Source: Membranipora membranacea
Taxonomy: Eukaryota > Bryozoa > Gymnolaemata > Cheilostomatida > Membraniporidae
DNA length: 64,000 bases
Assembly (NCBI GenBank): GCA_914767715.1
Contig: OU612068.1
Coordinates: 13,640,001-13,704,000, forward strand
Direction of reading: 5' to 3'
Shown: positions 13,301-24,500 of the stretch, piece by piece
Position numbering within the stretch: the first letter of the stretch is position 1
How the letters are laid out: each line of letters begins with the position of its first letter
Made by a program: the position numbers and the translations under genes
Notes under the pieces: generated by a model
Seen by the model: the letters and a program-made list of their open reading frames with translations, nothing else
The model's database searches: none
What the model was told of the DNA's origin: nothing

Positions 13301-16300
13301 TGTTCCAAAGAGCAAGTGGGATCTTGCCGAGGAATAGGATTGACTGACAACTTTTACACCAGGCAGCATAAGTCATTAAATGATGTTAACACAACTGTTT
13401 CAATCAACGGGACTAGTTATGACTTGAACTTTCCAAATTCTAACCAATCAGAGCATGCCCCCGCTTACAAGCTGCATATTGTAACTCCAGATACGTTGGC
13501 TTACAAAGAGGTAAGTATCAAAAATCATAGCTGGATTATTATGTATTCAACCCTTTGTGAAAGCTGGGTAGCCATGTTCTACATAACGGGATTTGGGCTC
13601 ATTATTATTTGATGCACTTAAATGTTTGGATCGCAATTTGGGATGGTTTGAAGAAAAATAACCATTGTCAAAAAGATGAGGATTGAGATGTAAGAATTAA
13701 CTAACATTTGGCAAATCTGAACTTTGCACGATATGTGGGATATTTGGACAGGACTATCTAAACATCACTTTCTCTTATTTGTTATTGAAGGTGGGGGTTG
13801 GTTTTACTGATGGAACTGTTGAATTTGCTGGCGATCCGGAAGAAATCACTAATTATGCAGATGTTTCTTATTGTCCGACCACACAGTGTCCGGCTTGCAA
13901 GCCAAAGGAACCTTCCTATACTTTTAGGAAAGGAAACTCTCCATTCTTGATCATTGGTAGTTCAGCTGTTCGAGTACCAGGGACGAGTGCAGATGCTTGT
14001 GGAATCATTCGCCCATTTGGGTTTTTAAGAATGCAAGCATTTTACTATTCTCTTAAACATATTGAACAACTGACAGGATTCACTTTCAATACCATCTTCA
14101 TTGACTTCTGCTACTCATCGATAAGGGCCTACTCCATACTAGAAAACTTGTTCCAATCAGAATTTCTCACAGTTCAAGACAGTGCAGGAAATTTTGTGTA
14201 TTTTTCCTACGATAGCGTTGTTGCTGCAATAGGAGACAACTCAAGCGGTATCTCTACTATTCTGCAAGGTTTTCTGAAACTGTTCAACATACCACAAATA
14301 TCATTTGCCAGCACAAGTCCCTCGCTCAGCGACAAAATCTTATTCCCGACATTCATCCGAAATGTTCCAAGTGACTCAGAACAGGCTGTATCAATGGTTC
14401 AAATTGCAAAAATGATTGGAATCCGTAAACTAGGACTTATTTATTCAGATACATTGTACGGATTGACTGGTAGCGAGAAGGTGAAACAAACCGCTCAACA
14501 AGAGAATGACATGTGCATAGATTTTGAGGGGTTAATAAGTGCACAAAACAGGAATAAAGATATTGAAAACACTGTGGACTATCTTGTAAGTTCAGAGCAT
14601 AAAACTTTGGCCTTTATAGTTTTTTGCGAGGATTATATAATTAAAGATATCATTGATATGTTGGAGCGTTCAGCACTCAAATACGCCTGGACAGAACGTG
14701 GGCGCTTTTTTATTGCCAGTGAAACATGGGGGAGCAAGCCTCAACTGATCCAAGACAGAATTGAAATAACTAGGGGAACAATTACATTAGACTTTGATCA
14801 CGATTTGTTCTATTGGACAGAAAGAAATGGACTAAATCACTTCAAAAGCTTTGTTGAGACTTTATCACCAGTGAACCACCAAAATGATCATCTTTTCATG
14901 ATGTGCTGGCAAGATAATTTTGACTGTTCTGTGAAGGGTATTTATGATACCTTGCATACATCAGCTTGTTCCAGTGAGTGCAATCTGATTTCCGCGACGG
15001 AAGAATGCACAGGTGCATGGACATTTGATTTCGAAGAAGTTTATGCGAAGAGAATGGTTATGGCATTGTACTCAATTGGCTATGCAATTTATGACGCAAA
15101 ATTGGAAGGTGTATGCAGCGCAAACTGCAGCAATCTATTCATGAAATCTTCAACAGCATTTCTCAACCGTTTGCAACGCACTAAAATCCCTGACCAGGTC
15201 ATCTCTCCCAATAATCGAAATCCATCTCGAAATCTTCTACCCTTCAGTGAAACAGGTGACGGTCAGGCAAACTATGAGGTCTACAATATTGACACAAAGG
15301 CTCCGGAATATGAGCTGATATATGAAGTCTCTCATGGACAGGCAGCTCAGAGAGAGGGCAGGCAGCCCAAATACTTCCCCGGAGGCCGTGAAACTTTTAT
15401 GTCAGAAATAGAAAATGAGAAATGTCCTGAATCAAAGGCAAACAATTCAATCGGCCCAGCACCGATTTCTTCAGGCGAGTCACAAAAGGCCACAATTACA
15501 TCCGATTTTGAGAACAATAACAAACATACTCAGGCCATCAGTATAGCTAACATGGCGTTAACCATTATAATACTCATCATATTATTTCCAGCAGTTCTAC
15601 ATTATGCATGTGACCAAGGGGTTTTCTCTTGGTATTTAGAAGGTAAGTATTTTCATCAGATATGATATTAGAACCATTGCGTGTATTCCTTTCATTCTAA
15701 TTTGCTATATTATCACAATTTCAGTTTTCAATAATAACTACGACAAGTTTGATCCTGGTGATTGATGCGTTTCCCTTTCTAGGCATAGTGTTATGTCATG
15801 TTTTATAAACTAATGAATTATGATTGAGTTTGTTATTGAGATACAGCTATTACCTATTGATATTTGTAATAATAATCATGTTATTGTAATTATACCAGTG
15901 AGAGTATAAATTTGTTTCAGCACTGAACCGTTGCAGACCAAGGTTAGGAGAAGGAGGTGAGGACAATATTGAACTTGGTGGTAGGTTATTCCTTGTCTGT
16001 TTCAATGTTTTGCAAAAACCTGATATGGGTCTTTGGGGTTTTCGATGTTTGATTTACTCTTGACAAGTTGTGGGGCTTGCCCAATCAGTAATGATTTTCT
16101 TTCATACCTTTTGGAATGTGTTCTGAGAGAGTTTTTCAAACAGCTCGAAGCTCAAGTAAATGACCCTAAACAAAACGCTAGATAACATAACTTGAAATTG
16201 GGTTGAGTAGCTTACCAAGTCAAACTTACCTAACTCAAGTATAACATCTACATATGGTCGTATAGGCATCTGAGGGCTAATATTGTCTTCCCTATTCGGT

Positions 16301-18715
16301 GTATAAGACAGTTTAGGTACCACTACATCCCTGCACTGATGGTTAACTATTGGAGTTCAACTATCATTTCATCGATATATAATTCATATTATTATATACT
16401 CGATAATTCAAATCGTTACAATCATCCTGTATCAATTAATGTGAGATTTATTTTAAATTACATTCAGAACGAAAAGGCCCACCAGAGAATGCAGTGAGGA
16501 TCAAAGAACAAGAAGAGCCTGCTAATCAGGGTAGGATCATTTAACTTTTCAAAGGTTTTTGTAGTGATGGGCAGATGAATATTGACAGTGTTTTTCCCTC
16601 AATTGTGACCATAAAAATACATCACAGTACCGATAAGCAAAAAATAGTAGATAACGAGAACATAGATATGCGTTGATAGGTGATATTTATAGCCAATATA
16701 AATGAATAACTATGTCAACTATTGTGGTAAACTATCGGCGGCATACAACATATTTAAATCGTTATAATTATCATGTATCATATGAGATTCATTACAAATT
16801 AATTTCAGAACGGGGAGGTAGACAAGAGATTACAGTAGAAAGAGTAGAAGGTGAACCAATTAATGAGCCTGATGGTAGGATTGATTGTATCTGCAGTATT
16901 TCAGATATAACAGTGTTGAGTTGGTTGATAATTTAGTGCCCAGATGCGCCAATATTATAGTGAGATTGTTTATAAACAAGCCTGAAATTGTAGTCGAAAT
17001 TTAAGACTAAGATCCCTGCATCCTGACATCTCAGTTTTCTTAGCAATGATCCAAAGTTAAGCATGGGTTGAAGCTAAGTTTATCAGTATCTTGTATCAGA
17101 TTTATTATAAATACTTTCAGAACTGCGAGGCGGACTATTAGGGATTGCAGTGGGGAGTGAGGAAGGTCAACGAAATGAGCCTGATGGTATGATCATTAAA
17201 CTTTTTATAGATCATTGCAGTGATGAGCAGAATGTTTTGGTACCGTAATCCCTCACCTATAAGTCACCGGACTTATAAGTGAATCACCCCCTTCAGAAAA
17301 AATAAAAATGCTCCAGCTATAAGACACCCCACAGCTATAAGACACCCCACCGCTCTAAGACACTCACTACACTACACTCACTACAAATGAACTAAGTAGT
17401 TTTGGGAAAAAAACTGCCCTCAGTGGGTTTCAAACTCACAACTCCATGTTTACAAGTCAAACGCTCTACCACTGAGCTATTCATCTTCGGTGATTGTAAG
17501 AGGTTTTGGTCCAAACTAAATATAATATTGCTTCAAATGATAGTCGCGTCTATATACTACTCTCTTATATCCGCCTTCACTTATAAGTCGCGCGATCTAT
17601 AGGTGAGGGATTACGGTAGATGCATTACTATACAATTACTCTGTAAATTGAAAAGAGCAAATTTCACTTGTCGAGATCCCCAAACTTTTATTAGGATTTT
17701 GGCTTCTTTGATATGTTCAAAGACTTACTTTGAGGCTTCTATTTTGTATCAAATCTTATTCTCCATATTTAATTCTATCATGTGGGCGATTTCCAGCTGT
17801 AGAATCCAAATATTGAGGATTTTATGGTCACTCAAACTTTCTAGGTGATGGCCATAGACAAAACACATGGTCTATGGTGACAGCAGTCAATTGGCATTAA
17901 GAATCAGCGGGCACACCGTCATACTTATTATGGGTTATTACACTAATAATTGCACAGATAAGATGATGATCAAAACTCTGACCTAGATGGGACTCGAACC
18001 CGGGTAGTTCATACCAGCAGGCAACGCCGCTCCCATCACACCACTAGTTCCAGCTCTGTGACACTGTAGACAATATAGATCAGTGATAGCGCGTTGCCTG
18101 CTGGGCCAATGGGACCTGGGATCGAGACACTCTATATCCCTGTACATTTTGATCATCATCCTATCAATATTAGTATATCATAATGACGCGTTGTGACGTC
18201 CCACAAGGTGTGTCCGCTGATTCCACATAGCCATCGGTTGTACATCTGTGAACTCGCATGGTGTAAGATTTACATCAGTTGAAGCAATGAACTAAACTTT
18301 TAGTTCATTGGTTTAGTTCATTGGTTGAAGACATGCATTTGAACTTAAATACAGGTTGCAGAATCAGAAATTATCAAAAATACACTGACAGGTGCCAGAA
18401 CTTTGGCAATCTGCTGTGTACCGAACAGGTTTTTAGTAACTGGTATTTGCATCGTGGCGGTACACTTGAATCGTGAGACAGCAAATGCAGCTGTCATGTG
18501 TTCATGCTGTCCACTAGCAACCGCCACTGCTGGCAGGATTATTGCATTTGAACACAGAACAGCGACAATATCAATTGCTTATTTATAGCGTTTTAATGTT
18601 CAATTTTCTTCTTTATACCACAGGAACTCAGCCCAGTGAGCAAGATTTTCATGATGCTCATTATGAGAGCCTTTCCCCAATACTGGACCAGGTTGCTACT
18701 AACAATAACAATTAA
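7305..18715 (+). CDS. Tandem double-VFT single-pass receptor, copy A
   Basis: Twelve exons: 7305-7392, 7688-7861, 11116-11259, 11803-11969, 12221-12455, 12909-13510, 13791-15642, 15921-15980, 16468-16530, 16809-16874, 17121-17186, 18624-18715. They sum to 3609 nt, giving 1202 aa in one open frame. Residues 1-20 form a signal peptide (MAYHTSALLILILFAVQSLG). VFT module 1 (ANF_receptor/PBP1 fold) covers about 30-450, with GLIGPTRSSNAVEVAKFL and HSDDTYGRAGADRI resembling metabotropic glutamate receptors. A Cys linker CPTTQCPAC lies near 498-506. VFT module 2 covers about 519-990 (NIPQISFASTSPSLSDK, YSDTLYGLTGSEKV). One TM helix is at about 1056-1076 and a polar tail at 1088-1202. No 7TM, kinase or cyclase follows. 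The donor of exon 11803-11969 is GC. AATAAA lies at 18783-18788. A co-receptor partner or adaptor signalling is inferred. Family position is confident; function is unknown. Confidence 0.85.
8656..9350. repeat. Tandem duplication of about 347 bp in intron 2 of copy A
   Basis: Two near-identical units start with TGAATCCAAGCATGCCAAGT at about 8660 and 9006, and both end near GTCTAAGTAAAAT. Copy B has a single, diverged equivalent around 35390-35540, so the duplication arose in arm A after the arms split. Confidence 0.75.
9800..10184. mobile_element. TTAA-flanked MITE, arm A specific
   Basis: Begins TTAAAGGGCAACCAAGGTTT and ends with the matching inverted repeat AAACCTTGGTTGCCCTTTAA, giving TTAA at both ends and 385 bp in total. 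The same terminal repeats bound the element at 34202-34513 in arm B, at a different intron position. At the matching place in arm B the flank GAGACTGAC continues without the element. TTAA target duplication suggests a piggyBac-type non-autonomous element, though the first bases (AGGG) are not classical piggyBac. Confidence 0.7.
11504..11656. repeat. 15-bp minisatellite in intron 3 of copy A
   Basis: About ten tandem units of TTGCCTTCATATTGG. The reverse-complement array, longer and more mutated, occupies the same intron in copy B (33362-33668). Because 15 is a multiple of three the array stays open in all frames and generates misleading repetitive reading frames; it is not coding. Confidence 0.9.
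16428..17186 (+). repeat. Tandemly duplicated mini-exon units encoding the receptor tail
   Basis: Three units of about 340 bp each consist of a similar intron end (GTATCA...ATTTATT...TTTCAG) and one 63-66 nt exon beginning AAC-G, all in phase 1-1: 16468-16530, 16809-16874, 17121-17186. The encoded peptides share ER/ELRGG and NEPDG (for example PINEPDG and QRNEPDG). Symmetric phase means any exon can be gained, lost or skipped without shifting frame. Arm B shows a different set (27289-27351, 26855-26908, 26466-26528). Confidence 0.8.
17243..17616. mobile_element. TIR element with TA target duplication enclosing a tRNA-like sequence
   Basis: Terminal inverted repeats CCGTAATCCCTCACCTATA and TATAGGTGAGGGATTACGG are flanked by TA on both sides (17241-17242 and 17617-17618). 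This fits a Tc1/mariner or pogo-type MITE. Inside, on the minus strand at about 17412-17485, lies a tRNA-like stretch with a good D-arm/A box (TAGCTCAGTGGTAGAGC) and a B-box-like GAGTTTGAAACCC. Its anticodon and acceptor stems do not pair, so it is not a working tRNA. The element is absent from arm B. Confidence 0.75.
17982..18060 (-). repeat. tRNA-derived SINE-like fragment
   Basis: The minus strand carries a near-canonical B box (GGGTTCGAGTCCC), preceded by a tRNA-like TAGTGGTGTGATGGG at the A-box position. It sits in the last intron of receptor copy A next to the TIR element. Together the insertions occupy the position where copy B has its 132-nt tail exon. Confidence 0.45.
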
Positions 18716-20371
18716 TATGCTCGATGGTGAATGATGTCATTTCCCTCCTCTGCCGAAACTGACTACGTAAACTACTATTAACAATAAACTTACAACGATC
18801 TAGGAATTACATGACTGGACAGCATGGCGAATTACCCCTCTCACTCATTTTTTAAATTATATCACACTTTGTTGCGATAAAAATCACAGATATTATTTCC
18901 TCGTGTAAGAAGGATCTACATCCTCACAATGCAGCTTTTTATTTTAGCACTTTTATTTACCTCAATTGTCATTTTTATTATTTTCCTTCGAGTATGTCAT
19001 TTAAATTAATCATTGACACTTCAGGCACTTCACTATTTCTTTGTAAAGAAGCAGATCAATGATCAATGTAACTAAGCTTATTTGTTCACCTAAAAGTTAG
19101 TTATTATTTTTTTTGATATATATATGCGATTATAGAGAACAATCTCTATCATTGAAATGATATCCTTCCAAATGTAACAAAACAAGCAAAACAATGAAAA
19201 AAACGAAAGTGTCACATATGATCAATAACAGACTATTTTGTATGTTTTAAATACCAGCTTGACTTCGTATCTTTACGATATACACTTATTCATTATAATA
19301 GTACCTGTTTGTAGCATAATCCTTTATTTATCTTCAACTCTGGTTATGAATAAAAACTTTTCCACACACAAAGTAAGAGCATTTATAGGTATCCTCTTGA
19401 ATTGTTCATCAAATATTGGCGTATGCCGAATAATGCCACCGCAATGTACAATTTGGAGACATAGACTTAAAGTTGGAAAATATTGTGTAAACAGAAGAAA
19501 TACTTAGTGGATATCACCATTGCCTCAAATAGCTTGACCAAGAGGAGGGGGGTTGGAGGGAAGAGTGTGGTGCGGGTTCAAGGTGAACCATCCTAGGAAG
19601 ACACCTTTCCTCTTATGAAATAGTACTTCCATTAAACGCATCATTGTTGAATCAAAAATCCTCACAACATCAGTAATTGAAGTAGGGGACTGTTGCTGGC
19701 CTGGACTACATAACCTGAATCCCTTGTGATCTCCAAGTGATTTTGATATGAATTATTTGTGGGCTGCGTGCCAATTTGGGCCTGATCAGCCCCTGACATA
19801 GTTTAAGCTGCATTTATGTTTCACTCACGATCAGGTTAATGAATTAGAATACTACAGAATAAGGTAATATAACCTGGAGTAGAATTTATAAGTTGTCTTG
19901 TCTCAACTTTAGGTTAGACAAATCAAAACATACAAAATTATTTTCTATTACATATTCTGGTGAAATGACATGTTGGCAAGATTACCACCTGTTTGAAATA
20001 TGCATTTGAACTTGATTGGAACAGGTTGTTTGTTTGATGAGACCTACAGCTTTCAGAATACAATGCATCAAGTTTTATTGATCAGATTTCAAGGATGTCA
20101 CCTTGATCAGGGTGGTTATAGGAAACTATCTAAAATATTGCCAGGTGCCAGAACTTAGGCAATCTGTACAGAGCAGTTTCAGGCACGACAATAGCTCATG
20201 TTTTGGTATTAGCACCTTGGTGGTACACTAGTATCGCAAGACAACCAATGCAGTTCTGTCTACCAACAACAAGTACATGTCATTGTACTATGTCCTTTGG
20301 ACACAGGGCAGTAACCATTAAACTGTTCACTATATTTTTACGCTAATATTCAACTTTCTTCTCCATATCAG

Positions 20372-20445
20372 GAAATCAGCCAAGTGAGCAGGATTCTGGA
20401 GATCATAATAACCCAAGCCTTTCCCTAACAGAACTGGACTACTAA
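20372..20445 (+). other. Extra copy of the receptor terminal exon
   Basis: After the acceptor CCATATCAG an open phase-1 exon encodes GNQPSEQDSGDHNN and ends ...TELDY-stop. It parallels the terminal exon of copy A (GTQPSEQDFHDAHY...) and of copy B (GTLPSDHDSGEND...). No other receptor exons lie near it. It could be an alternative last exon of copy A, spliced from 17186 and skipping 18624-18715, or a relic. AATAAA follows at about 20575. Confidence 0.6.
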
Positions 20446-20798
20446 TCATGAAATAATTTAAAGAGATTAATGTTGCACACTTTTTATTGCTGTGACAACT
20501 TAATTGGCTTAAGTTAATAAATTATATTATATTTGTAATATTATCTAGTTTTAATGAAAAGTATAATAAAAATCATATATTCCCAGGTATTGTGCTTCTT
20601 CAGAATAGATGTAAAGAAGCAGATCATTGATCAATGTACTTTAAACTTTTTGTTACCAAAAAATTAATTTTATGACTCAAAACAGCTATTTGTATGAGTT
20701 TAATACTAGTTCTACTTGTTCTATTCATATAATATTAACTTTTGATAGCATTATCCTTTACTAATCTTGCATTCTGGTTATGAAATAAATTTTCTCCG

Positions 20799-21320
20799 CC
20801 ACAAAGTAAGAGTATTTATTGGTAGCACCAAGTAAGAGTATTTATTGGTAGCACAAAGAAAGAGTATTTATTGGTAGCACAAAGTAAGAGTATTTATTGA
20901 TAGCACAAAGTAAGAGTATTTATTGGTAGCACAAAGTAAGAGTATTTATTGGTAGCACAAAGTAAGAGTATTTATTGGTGGCACAAAGTAAGAGTATTTA
21001 TTGGTAGCACAAAGTAAGAGTATTTATTGATAGCACAAAGTAAGAGTATTTATTGATAGCACAAAGTAAGAGTATTTATTGGTAGCACAAAGTAAGAGTA
21101 TTTATTGGTAGCACAAAGTAAGAGTATTTATTGGTAGCACAAAGTAAGAGTATTTATTGGTAGCACAAAGTAAGAGTATTCATTGGTAGCACAAAGTAAG
21201 AGTATTTATTGGTAGCACAAAGTAAGAGGATTTATTGGTAGCACAAAGTAAGAGTATTTATTGGTAGCACAAAGTAAGAGTATTTATTGGTAGCACAAAG
21301 TAAGAGTATTCATTAGTAGC
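20799..21320. repeat. 26-bp minisatellite, about 20 units
   Basis: The unit CACAAAGTAAGAGTATTTAT plus TGGTAG repeats about 20 times with very few substitutions (TGATAG, CATTGG and GGATTT variants). The paralogous position downstream of the first terminal exon (near 19366-19392) has one diverged unit, so the array grew from a single-copy sequence. It is not CRISPR-like: there are no spacers. Confidence 0.95.
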
Positions 21321-21579
21321 CTTTCGAACCGTTCATCAAATATTGGGGTGGCCGGATGAAGTGACCATAATGTACAATTAAAAGGTACCGGGTGAAACAT
21401 CCCAGATAGATAACTTTCCTCTTGTTAAATTTAGTTTCATAGGGAACAGTATGCCCTACTCAAATTTAATTCATCTTTGTGGAATTAAAAGTCCTCCCAA
21501 CATCAGAGAGTGAAGCAGGAGACCGGTGCAAGGGTTGGATTCCCTTGACCCAGATCGCTCATAACCACCGAGTGACTTA

Positions 21580-24500
21580 TAAAATGATACATGTAGGCGC
21601 AGCTTCTTCTTTTCTTTTTTTCTTTTTTTATTATTCTGGATGGATAAAAAAGAAGCTTGTAATTGAAAAAAATGAAAATATAGTATAAAAAGCATGGGAA
21701 CAGCTAGATAGTCCAGGGACTAGATTGACAGCTGTCCCACTTTCCCACTTTCAATGATCAGAGCTTTGAATTAAAATAACATCTTTTTCATAAGTTTTTA
21801 AAAGTAATTTTAATAATTGATATTCAAATAGCATCCCGAGTTGGCATAACTTTAAATAGTTTAAAATGGGATGAAATATGTAAGCTTGGTCTAATTTTAA
21901 CATTAACTCACAAAGCTGCTTTTTGCAAAATAATGATTGGTTTCAGGGCTGTTTCAGAAGCATGACCCCCAAACTCTTATTTATTATATCTTGTTCATAA
22001 GTGGGTGGTGACTTCTAAGTGCATGTCGATTTTAATGAAATCAGTTATTTATATAATTGCAATATTGATCAGATCTGTGGCATAAATTACAAGAGAAAAT
22101 TAAAATGGAAAGAATTTCAACGGCTAAAGTCTTTGCGTAGTTAAACACAATCATCACAGTAACTCACTGCCAGCTTGCATAAAATATGGAGTGTTGATTG
22201 ACAGTAAATTGTTCAATCTAATGAGTCAGGGTCAAGCATATCAGCACATGTTTACCATATAACAGTAGGATTCATACTCAGAGGTCTAGTTTCTTCAGGA
22301 TATGTCTCAAAAGTTAAATATATAGAAATGACATACAATCCAGACAATATTTTATCTTCAATGTGTTTACGTAGTCAAGTCAAGCAGCCCATAGCGTCAG
22401 GTTTTTTTTATTCTAGACTGAATGTGTGAATTCTTCTTTCGCTACTTTAATAGATATCAATGTCCAGGCCTAATAATGCAAGAACTGCTATGGACATATG
22501 GAGTCATGGACTATTGATTTTCTCCAATCGATCTCATCCGCTTCTTGTTTTTATAAATACAGTTATTTGCAGTGTTTTGTTTTTCTCAAATGTTTCCCAC
22601 AATGACCTTTTATCTAGTGGAATTTCACTTCAGTGCACTGTTGCCAATTTCAGGAGAAACATACGTACATGATACAGGCCTTGTTCACAATAGTGATGGC
22701 AATGTCTCGTTCTCGGTCTTGTGAGACTTGTCTCCTGGAGACACTGCTCATCGAGACAGACAAATGTCAAGACTTGTTTATTATAAACATTGTTATGATG
22801 ATTACCGAATGGGCCATACGTACGGTCAACACACTATACTATACTATACTATACTGTACTATGATGAATTATCGTGACATTGATCTTTCAAGATGATGAT
22901 GTTTGTTCAGCAGGCCAGACTAATGTCATATCAAAATGTTTTATGTGAGATCTAGGGAACATTTCACGGCTACGGTAGATTGACAAGAGAAAGAGGCTGG
23001 ACTTCCGTTTTTTTTATTGTTTTGCTTGTATCGGTGTGAGGGACGAATGACGCACACTCCCGTAACTTTAATATTAATTACAGGAGTGTAAGGTCCCGTC
23101 CTGCACACTTCTTGTGTTTGTCATATAAATTTATAATTCAAATATTAATACTATAATTATCGCTTTGATTGGTTTGACACGAGGTAAATTTTGGTTCTAT
23201 TTTGTGTAATGGTGTATGTGTAATGGTGTTACCATATAATGTGTAATGGTTAGCACTCTTAACTTTATGGACCTCTGAAATCCACCTAAGCAATCATTAA
23301 CTTGATTATGTGTGATTCCGCAAAGTTCGGCCTAAACATGTGGTTGAGCCGCGAACAAGTGGTTGCCCGTACTCTGAAAGTAAATTGACCGTCTAAAGTT
23401 CAATATTAAAATATAATTTATAGGTAATAAGGATAAATATGACTGCAGTTATAAAATATTCGAGTTTATCAAAATGTAGCGCGACTAGTAATAAAATAAC
23501 CGGTATACTCTGACTATATGCTCGCCAGGACGACTCAATGTATGAGGTGACAACTTCACCTTCAATAAGACACAAGATTCACTTGATCCTCTGCAGGAAA
23601 TTACAAATGGCAGACTCGCCAATAACGATGGAGCTTCAACAAAAATTATAACCGATGATCAGTCGATATAACCAAGGACTTACCTTTGCCTTGAACTGGA
23701 GCTTTATAATAATTATTTTATCGAACAAATTTCAACCTTGAATATTGCCACGCAATATTAATAAGAGTTTTCACAATTGTGATAAATTTACCTCGTCAAT
23801 TTTTCTGACGGAAAGATGCTCGCTCCCATCGGCCGGAATTCAATATCTATGTTTCTGAGTAATTCAGTAATTTCACCAAGTTCTTAATGTGGAGTAGACA
23901 TTTATTTAATTATAATTATTCCATAAAAATTAATCCAAGTAAATTGCACACATAACACAACCTTCGTCAAGGCTGTACCAAAATGAGCTTTATCTTTATT
24001 GAAAGTAAAAGTTTAAAAATCAATATTCTTATCGGATAAATCAATGTTAACTAATCCTAAACTATTCCTAAGATGAGCTACTGCTTGCGTTTTCTGCTAC
24101 TCTTTATATAGTCACAGGAATGAGGAGAGGGAGCTGATTGGTCACAGCAGGGGTCGATCCTTAATCGTTTCAATTGGTCGCTTAAATGTCGACATTATTG
24201 CGACACTTTCTTTGTGCCTGCATACAAAGGTCTTGCTACCTTTCTAAAGGGCTCTCGAACATTCTTATAGAGTTCTCGAACGTTCTTACTCTAGTTTAAC
24301 TATTATCCCTCATAAGATGGTAATCTTTTCATCATCCTGGCTGTTATGATTTCTCAATAGCATTGGCGTTGAATGATCTTATCCAGACGTTAGCTCTTAA
24401 ACCATAAAATTTTGGTTTCACAAGGGATTTTATTGTCGCTCTATCTTTATATAACTAAGAATCTAAAATTATCGAAGCTAAGAAAAGGAATATCGTGCAG

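Larger units (their letters stand above)
7130..19190. repeat. Left arm (A) of a large inverted duplication
   Basis: The whole block, from upstream of the receptor start codon to beyond its 3' end, recurs in reverse complement at about 24690-37880. Coding exons match almost base for base and have the same lengths except in the tail. Introns are recognisably homologous but carry many indels and arm-specific insertions: a TTAA element at 9800-10184, a TIR element at 17243-17616, and a tandem duplication at 8656-9350. Borders were set by eye and are approximate. Confidence 0.85.
18338..21580. repeat. Tandem duplication of the receptor 3' end
   Basis: The segment of about 18338-19750, containing the last exon of copy A and its downstream flank, is repeated at about 20003-21580 in the same orientation and order: CATTTGAACTT start, GATCAAGGTGACATCC-like block, terminal exon, GATCAATGTA, a single or expanded CACAAAGTAAGAG unit, then ATCAAATATTGG. 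The offset between the two terminal exons is 1748 bp. The second copy carries the 26-bp array expansion. Confidence 0.75.

Noticed and set aside
17412-17485. Candidate tRNA-Thr gene on the minus strand
   Set aside because: The D-arm and B box look good but the anticodon and acceptor stems do not pair, and it lies within a transposable element.
20799-21320. CRISPR-like appearance of a regular repeat array
   Set aside because: The units are contiguous with no unique spacers, and the genome is eukaryotic; it is a minisatellite.
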